A stretch of DNA of 64,000 bases from Streptomyces piniterrae (GTDB lineage: Bacteria > Actinomycetota > Actinomycetes > Streptomycetales > Streptomycetaceae), in contig NZ_SUMB01000001.1 of assembly GCF_005048155.1 (NCBI RefSeq), positions 124,001-188,000 on the forward strand. Direction: 5' to 3'. The translations under genes and the position numbers were made by a program. Within the stretch, counting starts at the first letter, position 1; every line of letters starts with the position of its first letter. This document shows positions 17,556 to 24,259 of this stretch, piece after piece. The notes beneath the pieces were generated by a model, which saw only the letters and a program-made list of their open reading frames with translations, was not told where the DNA came from and did not search any database.

Positions 17556-19057
17556 TTGGCGCTCCCTTCGCCGCGGGCCGCTTCGTCCCGGGCCTCTTCG
17601 CCTCTGGTGCGCTGCCACCAGTCGCGGAACGACTCGGCGGGCACCGCCGGCAGTTCGCGGGTGTCGGACCAGGCCCGCCCGGGGCCCGGCAGCCGCCGGG
17701 GATGCAGCCGACGGGTCCGGGCCGCCAGCCGCATTCCGGCGCGCAGCGCTCCCGGGTGGTCGAACGCCCAGCCCGCGGCGCGCATCGCCGCCCGTTCCGC
17801 GGCGTGGCCCCTGGCCGGTTTGAGGACGGTGCGTACACCGCCACGGGTCACCGGGCCGCCCTCCACCACCCGCTCCCGCAGATGCACCAGCACCTCGGGA
17901 ATGTCGATCGCGACCGGACACACCTCGTAGCAGGCCCCGCAGAGCGACGAGGCGTAGGGCAGTGACGCCTCCAACTTCCCTGCTGTGCCGCGTAGTTGGG
18001 GAGTGAGGATGGCGCCGATCGGGCCGGGGTAGGGCGAGCCGTAGGCATGCCCGCCGGCGCGCTCGTACACCGGGCAGACATTGAGACACGCCGAGCAGCG
18101 GATACAGCGCAGCGCCTGCCGCCCGACGGTGTCGGCGAGGGTGTCGGTCCGGCCGTTGTCGAGCAGCACGAGATGGAAGGTCTGCGGACCGTCGCCGTCC
18201 GTCGTCCCCGTCCAGGTCGAGGTGTACGGGTTCATCCGCTCGGCCGTGGACGAACGGGGCAGCAGCTGGAGGAACACTTCCAGGTCCTGCCAGGTCGGTA
18301 CGGTCTTCTCGATGCCGACGACGGAGATCAGCGTCTCGGGCAGGGTCAGGCACATCCGGCCGTTGCCCTCGGACTCGACGACGACCAGCGTGCCGGTGTC
18401 GGCGACCATGAAGTTGGCGCCGGAGATACCGACCTTGGCGGTCAGGAACTTCTCCCGCAGATGCAGCCGCGCGGCCTCGGCCAGTTCGGCGGGCGAGTCG
18501 GACAGCCCCTCGGGCGCCGGGCGGCCCCAACTCGCCATCTCCCGGCGGAAGATGGCGCGGATCTCGGAGCGGTTGCGATGGATCGCCGGGACCAGGATGT
18601 GCGACGGCAGATCGTTGCCGAGCTGCACGATCAGCTCGGCCAGATCCGTCTCGTAGGCACGAATACCGGCCTCGGCGAGCGCCTCGTTCAGCCCGATCTC
18701 CTGCGTCGCCATCGATTTGACCTTCACCACCTCCGTCTCGCCGGTCTCCCGTACCAGCCGGGTGACGATCCGGTTGGCCTCGTCGGCGTCCGCCGCCCAG
18801 TGGACCTGCCCGCCCGCCTCGGTGACCGCGGTCTCCAACCGCTCCAGATAGTGGTCGAGATGGCGCAGCATACGGTCCTTGATGGCGGCGCCGGCGGCCC
18901 GCAGCCGCGCCCAGTCGTCGAGTTCGGCGACGGCCCTGGCCCGTTTGTCGCGGATGGTGTGGGTGGCGTGGGTGAGATTGGCACGCAGCCGGGTGTCACG
19001 GGTGGAGGCGGCCGCGGCCCGGGGGAAGGCGGGCATGCCCAGATAGGTGCCGCTCAC
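17552..19057 (-). CDS. lutB: Lactate utilization iron-sulfur protein LutB
   Basis: The 501-residue protein has an N-terminal LUD domain (VVKVKSMATQEIGLNEAL, then GISGANFMVADTGTLVVVESEGNGR) and a C-terminal pair of ferredoxin-like clusters, CIRCSACLNVCP and CGACYEVCP. This is the LutB/YkgF layout and it would carry electrons during L-lactate oxidation in the cytoplasm. GTG 19057 overlaps the lutA stop by four bases and its own stop overlaps the lutC start the same way, so the three genes are tightly coupled. The final ~60 residues are poorly conserved and Arg/Glu-rich. Confidence 0.9.
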   Translation of the reverse strand: MSGTYLGMPAFPRAAAASTRDTRLRANLTHATHTIRDKRARAVAELDDWARLRAAGAAIKDRMLRHLDHYLERLETAVTEAGGQVHWAADADEANRIVTRLVRETGETEVVKVKSMATQEIGLNEALAEAGIRAYETDLAELIVQLGNDLPSHILVPAIHRNRSEIRAIFRREMASWGRPAPEGLSDSPAELAEAARLHLREKFLTAKVGISGANFMVADTGTLVVVESEGNGRMCLTLPETLISVVGIEKTVPTWQDLEVFLQLLPRSSTAERMNPYTSTWTGTTDGDGPQTFHLVLLDNGRTDTLADTVGRQALRCIRCSACLNVCPVYERAGGHAYGSPYPGPIGAILTPQLRGTAGKLEASLPYASSLCGACYEVCPVAIDIPEVLVHLRERVVEGGPVTRGGVRTVLKPARGHAAERAAMRAAGWAFDHPGALRAGMRLAARTRRLHPRRLPGPGRAWSDTRELPAVPAESFRDWWQRTRGEEARDEAARGEGSAK

Positions 19058-19869
19058 CGCAGGCTCCCTTCCGTACCTACGGTGCCGGCATCCGGGCCTT
19101 CGGTAGGCACTTCCGGCCCTTCGGTACTCGCTTCCGTACTCGCCAGGATCTCCGCGATATGGACCGGGCGGACCGGCGCGCCCTGCCGGGCGAGGGTGCC
19201 GCCGATGTGCAGCAGACAGGAGTTGTCGACGGTGCAGACCGCCTCGGCGCCGGTCCCGATCACCGCACGGACCTTGTCGGCGCCCATCGCGGCCGAGACC
19301 GCCGGGTTCTTCACCGCGAACGTACCGCCGAAACCGCAGCACTCCTCGGCGCCCGGCAGTTCGCGCAGCTCCAGGCCCCTGACGTTCTCCAGGAGCCGTC
19401 GAGGGCGGTCGCCCAGGCCCAGCATCCGCAGACCATGACAGGTCGGGTGATAGGTGACGACATGCGGATAGTAGGCGCCGACATCGGTCACCTTCAGCAC
19501 ATCCACCAGGAACTCGGTCAGCTCGTACGTCTTGGGCACCGCGGCCGCCGCGATCTGCTGGAGGTCACGGCCACGCCCTTCGGACGCCGCCTTCGCCCCG
19601 ATCCGCGGGTAGTTGTCGCGCACCATCGCGGCGCAGGAGCCGGACGGGGTGACGACGTACTCGTAGTCGCGGAAGGCCCGGTGGAAGCGGCGTACCAGCG
19701 GCTCGGTCGCCTGCCGGTAGCCGGTGTTGAACTGCGGCTGGCCGCAGCAGCTCTGCTCGGCGGGGAAGTCGACCTGGACCCCGAGCCGTTCCAGGAGCCC
19801 GACCACCGCCTGCCCCGTGCGCGGCTGGAGCGCGTCATTGATGCAGGTGACGAAGAGTGCTACACGCAC
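19054..19869 (-). CDS. lutA: Lactate utilization protein LutA (CCG domains)
   Basis: This 271-residue protein has two cysteine-rich CCG domains: CINDALQP followed by SCCGQPQFNTGY, and PTCHGLRMLG followed by ECCGFGGTFAVK. These ligate iron-sulfur clusters in LutA, GlpC and HdrB relatives. The start is GTG 19869, eight bases after AAAGGAG; an upstream ATG lacks a ribosome site. The C-terminal tail is rich in repeated TEGPE-like residues. lutA leads the lutABC operon and is divergent from an MFS carrier, with a 122-bp gap holding an inverted repeat. Confidence 0.9.
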   Translation of the reverse strand: MRVALFVTCINDALQPRTGQAVVGLLERLGVQVDFPAEQSCCGQPQFNTGYRQATEPLVRRFHRAFRDYEYVVTPSGSCAAMVRDNYPRIGAKAASEGRGRDLQQIAAAAVPKTYELTEFLVDVLKVTDVGAYYPHVVTYHPTCHGLRMLGLGDRPRRLLENVRGLELRELPGAEECCGFGGTFAVKNPAVSAAMGADKVRAVIGTGAEAVCTVDNSCLLHIGGTLARQGAPVRPVHIAEILASTEASTEGPEVPTEGPDAGTVGTEGSLR

Positions 19870-19925
19870 GTTGCCATCTCCTTTCGGGCACCGCGGCCTC
19901 TGGCGGCCGGCCACCTCGCCGGGTC

Positions 19926-19945
19926 ATGATCACGTGTCGGATCAT
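19926..19945. promoter_or_regulatory. Inverted-repeat operator candidate between lutA and the MFS gene
   Basis: ATGATC (19926-19931) and GATCAT (19940-19945) form an inverted repeat with an 8-base spacer midway between two divergent starts. FadR/GntR-type lactate regulators such as LutR and LldR bind short palindromes in this position; no such regulator gene is adjacent. Confidence 0.45.
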
Positions 19946-19991
19946 CCTGCCCCAGCAGCAGGCCCAGGAGAAGAACCGCGAGCGGAGGACC

Positions 19992-21299
19992 ATGTCGAGT
20001 GCGGAACACATAGCCGAGGAGGACCGGGCGCCCGACGGCGCGCGGCCGGCATCGCGGTTACGGCAGCTCGCCGCCGCCTCGGTGGGCAACGCCGTGGAGT
20101 GGTACGACTGGTACGCATACTCCTTCCTGGCGGTCTACTTCGCCGAGCAGGTCTTCCCCAAGGGCACCGGCGACTCCATGGTGCCGCTGCTGTCCTCCTT
20201 CGCGGTCTTCGCGGTGGGCTTCTTCATGCGGCCGATCGGCGGTCTGCTGATGGGCGCGATCGCCGACCGGCGGGGCCGGCGCGCCGCGCTGACCCTCACC
20301 ATCCTGCTGATGGGCGGCGGCAGTCTGCTCGTCGCGGTCACCCCCAGCTACGCCGCCACCGGCCTGCTGGCCCCGGTCGTGCTGGTCATCGCGCGCCTGG
20401 TGCAGGGCCTTTCGGTGGGCGGCGAGTTCGCGGCGTCCACGACCTTCCTCGTCGAATCGGCGGGGCCGGGCAGGCGCGGGCTGTTCTCCAGCTTCCAGTA
20501 CGTCTCGACGACCATCGGCCAGCTGCTGGCCTCCGGGACGGCGGCGCTGCTCGCGGCACTGCTCAGCGAGCGCCAGATGGGGGAGTGGGGCTGGCGGGTG
20601 GCGTTCCTGGTGGGCGCGCTGCTGAGCCTGGTCGGGCTGTGGGTCCGGCGGGGCGCGCAGGAGACCCGCAGTGAAGTGGACCGGACGGCCGCTCGCCCCG
20701 GCCTCTTCGAGGCGCTGCGCCGCTATCCCCGCCAGTCGCTGCTGATCTGCGGCATCACGGCCGGCGGCACCATCGCCTACTACACCTGGACCACCTATCT
20801 GCCGACCTTCGCGCAGGTCAACGCGGGGTTCGACAAGGGCGATTCGCTGACCGTCGGCACCCTCTCGCTGGTGTTCTTCGCCCTGCTCCAGCCGTTGGGC
20901 GGCCTGCTCTCGGACCGTATCGGCCGTAAGCCGCTGCTGCTCGGCTTCGCGCTGGGCTTCGCCGTCCTGGCGGTGCCGCTGCTGCATCTGGTGACCGATG
21001 CGTTCCTCTCGCTGCTGTTGGTGCAGTGCGCGGGCATGGTGCTGCTGACCGGTTACACCGCGGTCGCCGCGGCCGTGAACGCGGAGGTGTTCCCCGCCCG
21101 GGTGCGGGCCGCCGGCATCGGCTTCCCGTACTCCCTCACCGTCGCCCTCTTCGGCGGCACCGCCCCGTACGTCGGCACCTGGTTCAAGCAGGCCGGGCAC
21201 GCCGACCTGTTCCCCTGGTACGTGGCCGTGCTGTGCCTGGTGTCGTTCTGCGTCTATCTGACGCTGCCGGAGACCTCACGGCAGAAGCTGGACAATTGA
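19992..21299 (+). CDS. MFS transporter, metabolite:H+ symporter type
   Basis: This 435-residue membrane protein has about 12 hydrophobic helices and the MFS loop motif GAIADRRGRRAAL, with a second copy SDRIGRKPLLLG after the central loop. NAVEWYDWYAYS near the N-terminus is typical of the MHS (KgtP/ProP/ShiA) subfamily, which imports carboxylates and osmolytes with protons. Divergence from lutABC suggests lactate or a related acid as substrate; this is inference. GGAGGAC precedes ATG 19992. The stop codon lies within the sequence I read as the right end of the adjacent tnpB element. Confidence 0.85.
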   Translation: MSSAEHIAEEDRAPDGARPASRLRQLAAASVGNAVEWYDWYAYSFLAVYFAEQVFPKGTGDSMVPLLSSFAVFAVGFFMRPIGGLLMGAIADRRGRRAALTLTILLMGGGSLLVAVTPSYAATGLLAPVVLVIARLVQGLSVGGEFAASTTFLVESAGPGRRGLFSSFQYVSTTIGQLLASGTAALLAALLSERQMGEWGWRVAFLVGALLSLVGLWVRRGAQETRSEVDRTAARPGLFEALRRYPRQSLLICGITAGGTIAYYTWTTYLPTFAQVNAGFDKGDSLTVGTLSLVFFALLQPLGGLLSDRIGRKPLLLGFALGFAVLAVPLLHLVTDAFLSLLLVQCAGMVLLTGYTAVAAAVNAEVFPARVRAAGIGFPYSLTVALFGGTAPYVGTWFKQAGHADLFPWYVAVLCLVSFCVYLTLPETSRQKLDN

Positions 21300-21303
21300 C
21301 GTC

Positions 21304-21325
21304 TCCTCCACCTGAGGGTGGAGGA
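21304..21325. ncRNA. Right-end hairpin; possible 3' end of a tnpB omega RNA
   Basis: Perfect 9-bp stem with a four-base loop located about 100 bp beyond the tnpB stop. In active tnpB systems the guide RNA scaffold overlaps this end and its guide is the flanking DNA, here the end of the MFS gene. With tnpB frameshifted, activity is doubtful. The same hairpin may also terminate MFS transcription. Confidence 0.4.
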
Positions 21326-21425
21326 TTCCCGCCTGCCCGCCGCCGTTGAGTGGCGGGCTTCGGGGGTTACTGCTTCATCGCCCACCGCCCGGCTTGCCGG
21401 GTCTTACACGGGCTCCACAGTCGTT

Positions 21426-22579
21426 TTACGTGTCGGCCCGCCCGGCCGCCACGATGTGCCGCCCCTCACGGCGGATGTTGATTTCGGCGTTGCCGTCCCT
21501 GTCGTGCCGTGCCCCGCAGTCGCAGGTCCACTGCCGGATCTTGAGTCCGGCCTGGCCCTTGGGGCCGGTGAGTGCGCCACAGGCCGAACAGAGCTGGGTC
21601 GAGGGAAACCAGCGGGACACCTTCACGAACGTGCGGCCGTACCTGACGCACTTGGCTTCGAGGGTGCGGGCGAACATGCCCAGCGACTGGTCGTGGACGG
21701 ATTTGCCGCGCTTGCCCTTGCTGTTGCCCATGCCCTTCACGTTCAGGTCCTCCAGGTAGACCGCTTGGCTCTCACGGGTTATCCGGGTGGTTTCCTGCTC
21801 GATGAAGTCGCGCCGCTGGTCAGCGATGCGGGCATGGATCTTCGCTACGGCCAGCTTGGCCTTCCAGCGTTGTTGCTGCCCTTGGCGCACCTGGACAGCT
21901 TGCGCTGGGCACGCTTGAGCTTCTTCTCCTGACGCCGGAAGAACTTCGGCGTCTTGATCTTCCGGCCCCGCAGGACCGCGTAAGTGGACAGGCCCAGGTC
22001 GATGCCGGTGTCGGTCTCCTCCATGTCCAGCTCCGGCAGTGGCTTGTCGTCCACCTCCACGGTGAAAGAGGCGAAGTACCTGCCGGCCGCGTCCTTGATG
22101 ACCGTCACCGACGACGGGGCCGAGGGCAACTCACGGGACCAGTGCACTCGCACGTCGCCGATCTTGGGGAGCCTCAGCCGCCCGTCGCCAGTGATGCAAA
22201 AGCGGGAGTTGGCGGTGAACCGCACGGCCTGACGGCTGGTCTTCTTCTTGAACCGGGGCGGCCCCAGCTTCGGACCCTTACGGGCTCCCTTCACCGACGC
22301 GAAGAAGTTCGAGAAAGCGGTCTCCAGGTCCCGCAGCGATTGCTGCAAAACCACCGCCGACACCTCAGCCAGCCAAGCCCGCCCCTGCGTCTTCTTCGCC
22401 TCGGTGATCACCCGCCTGGACAGCTCGGCCGCCGTCGGACGCGGCAAGCCCTGCGCGTGGGCGCCCTGACGGATACGCAACGCGTCGTTCCATACGACGC
22501 GGGCGCACCCGAACGCCCTCGTCAAATCCTGACGCTGAGGAACGCTCGGGTACACACGGAACTGGTACCTGAGCTTCAC
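21426..22579 (-). pseudogene. tnpB: Frameshifted tnpB (OrfB) RNA-guided nuclease
   Basis: The reading frame starts at ATG 22579 (MKLRYQFRVYP) and runs 244 codons through the RuvC-I motif GIDLGLS, then shifts near 21868-21875 in KGSNN and ends at 21845. The rest continues in another frame with LEDLNVKGM (RuvC-II Glu), two zinc-finger CxxC pairs (CSAC and CDCG) and DRDGNAEIN (RuvC-III Asp). Adding one base would restore a normal TnpB of about 380 residues with all three catalytic acids. So this is recent decay by a single-base loss, a sequencing error, or less likely programmed frameshifting. Confidence 0.85.
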
Positions 22580-22766
22580 GATCCAATTCTACCGAACGAG
22601 CAGGCGAAATAGGCGAGTTGACCGCTAGTCGTGATGCTGAAGTGCGCCTGCAGACCCGTACTCAAGTGCAGGTCAGAGCGGTGTTGAGAATCGCTTCGCC
22701 ACCGGGCCGGAGCCCGGCGCACTGCGATGAGACCCGGTAGCCGCCGACAGCGGCCGTACACGCGAG

Positions 22767-22800
22767 GCGCCGCCCCTCCCGGGACAGGGAGGGGCGGCGC
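22767..22800. terminator. Strong 14-bp hairpin terminator
   Basis: GCGCCGCCCCTCCC (22767-22780) pairs perfectly with GGGAGGGGCGGCGC (22787-22800) around GGGACA. It ends 18 bp after the stop of the 20-codon gene on the minus strand. TTTGTG follows on the plus strand, so it may act both ways. Confidence 0.75.
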
Positions 22801-22818
22801 TTTGTGCTGCACGATCCG

Positions 22819-22881
22819 TCAGACGAGCCAACCCACGATCTCGACGATGCCGGCGATCACGGTGGTGATGATGTTGTCCAT
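22819..22881 (-). CDS. 20-residue hydrophobic peptide gene
   Basis: The peptide MDNIITTVIAGIVEIVGWLV is encoded from ATG 22881 to TGA at 22819. AAGGAG lies ten bases before the ATG, and a 14-bp perfect hairpin begins 18 bp after the stop, so the tiny frame has its own ribosome site and terminator. The peptide is almost entirely Ile/Val/Thr/Gly with acids only at positions 2 and 14 and a Trp at 18; it would form one amphipathic or membrane-spanning helix. Possible roles include a toxin-antitoxin toxin, a surfactant-like secreted peptide or a small membrane regulator. I recognise no family. Confidence 0.6.
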   Translation of the reverse strand: MDNIITTVIAGIVEIVGWLV

Positions 22882-23461
22882 CTGGCTTGTTCTCCTTGAG
22901 AAAGTCATGCGTTGTGGGACCAACTCTCCGGCCCAGCAAGGGATGTCGACCGGAGGCGCGGTGACGGTCTGCAGCCCGCCGCTTGCGCCCCGTAAGCATC
23001 ACCTGACGCGGTGTGCTCGTGGAAGCCCCTCCGGTCTCGATCACGCTTTCCAGTGAACACTCGTTCTCGCGTTCGTTTTCGATCACGTAAACGTTTGAAG
23101 TCCGAACTGGTGATTGAATTCCGAACTTCCCCGTCTGGCGGTCTTTTCCGTTTTGCGGGCGCCTGCCGGGCATATGGCGGCATGGCGGTCGCGACATGCG
23201 TGACCTTTCTCATTGTCGATCTCATTGCCAATTCCCAGACCGGTATCCGAGGTCCGGAATTGACGGGAAATCAGGAGCGCCGGGGCCGGGCAATGACGGA
23301 CATTTACCCGGGCATGGGCTCACAGAACTCGCCGGTAATGCAACGGTGCGTCAAGGCGCTCCCATTTCCGCCCGAATCGATCCGCATCCGTGTCCGAATT
23401 TCACAAGACGATCACCTGCTAACGTCCGTCGCCGCGAACCGAATACGCGAAAGGAAACTCC
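22882..23461. other. Long intergenic region before the MHYT gene
   Basis: No convincing gene is seen in this 580-bp gap. Bases 23040-23260 are poorer in GC than the surroundings and contain AAACGTTT (23090-23097), two TCGATCACG copies near 23037 and 23080, and CGTTCTCGCGTTCG-type repeats. It must hold the promoter of the 20-aa peptide gene (minus) and probably that of the MHYT-conservon operon (plus). Confidence 0.4.
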
Positions 23462-24244
23462 GTGGGCCACATGCAACACTTCAGCGCGGGCTGGGTATCC
23501 CCGGTCCTCGCCTATGCGATGGCGTGCGTAGGATCCGCTCTCGGACTCCGCTGCACCGTGCGGGCGCTGGCCGCCGACGGCCGTTCGCGTCGCAACTGGC
23601 TGCTGACCGCCTCGATCGCCATCGGCTCCGGCATCTGGACGATGCACTTCATCGCCATGCTCGGCTTCGGCGTCACCGGCAGCCCCATCCGCTACGAAAT
23701 CCTGCTGACCGTGCTGAGTCTGCTGATCGCCATGGTGGTCGTCGGGGCCGGTGTCTTCACCGTCGGCTACGGCGCCGCCCGGGTGCGATCGTTGCTGCTC
23801 GGCGGCCTGGGCACCGGCGTCGGCGTCGCCGCGATGCACTACCTGGGCATGGCCGCGATGCGCCTGCACGGGCATGTCCGCTTCGATCCCGGCCTGGTCG
23901 CGCTCTCCGTCGTCATCGCCGCCGGCGCCGCGACGGCCGCGCTGTGGGCCGCGCTCAATGTCCGCGGCGCGATCGGCGCGGCCCTCGCCTCCCTGGTGAT
24001 GGGGCTCGCCGTCAGCAGCATGCACTACACCGGAATGTCCGCCGTACGCATCGAACTGACCCCCAGCCGGGCCCCGTTGGACGGTGTCACCCCCATGGAA
24101 TTCATCTTTCCGCTGGCCGTCGCAATCGGCTCTTTCCTCTTCCTCACAGTGGCCTTTGTCGCATTGTCGCCGACCGCCCGGGAGCGTGCCGAATCCGCCT
24201 CCGCAGAGTCGTTCCGCGAGGCCGAACTGCCCGCCTCTTCCTGA
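23462..24244 (+). CDS. MHYT-domain membrane sensor protein
   Basis: This 260-residue integral membrane protein contains three MHYT-type repeats: TMHFIAML, AMHYLGMA and SMHYTGMS, each within a hydrophobic helix pair. MHYT domains are thought to bind a metal, possibly copper, and sense oxygen, CO or NO; usually they are fused to signalling domains, but here the protein ends after the membrane part. GTG 23462 is chosen because GAAAGGA lies eight bases before it. It ends 15 bp before the conservon kinase gene, so the two are probably one operon and it may be the conservon's sensor partner. Confidence 0.85.
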   Translation: MGHMQHFSAGWVSPVLAYAMACVGSALGLRCTVRALAADGRSRRNWLLTASIAIGSGIWTMHFIAMLGFGVTGSPIRYEILLTVLSLLIAMVVVGAGVFTVGYGAARVRSLLLGGLGTGVGVAAMHYLGMAAMRLHGHVRFDPGLVALSVVIAAGAATAALWAALNVRGAIGAALASLVMGLAVSSMHYTGMSAVRIELTPSRAPLDGVTPMEFIFPLAVAIGSFLFLTVAFVALSPTARERAESASAESFREAELPASS

Positions 24245-24259
24245 CCTATTGAGGAATTC

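Larger units (their letters stand above)
21296..22622 (-). mobile_element. IS200/IS605-type element with tnpB only, decayed
   Basis: The right end, read on the minus strand, has a hairpin followed by GTCAA (21296-21300), the arrangement typical of tnpB-only elements and of the 3' part of their guide (omega) RNA. The hairpin is a perfect 9-bp stem, TCCTCCACC/GGTGGAGGA at 21304-21325, with loop TGAG. Another GTCAA (minus strand) lies at 22618-22622, but the left boundary is not certain. There is no tnpA, so movement would need help in trans. Confidence 0.6.

Noticed and set aside
21304..21325. Reading the hairpin only as the MFS terminator
   Set aside because: Its position next to GTCAA and about 100 bp past tnpB fits the element right end better, though it could also terminate transcription.
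22905..23231. 108-codon minus-strand frame upstream of the 20-aa peptide
   Set aside because: Arg/Lys-rich, no ribosome site, and it runs through the likely promoter of the small gene.
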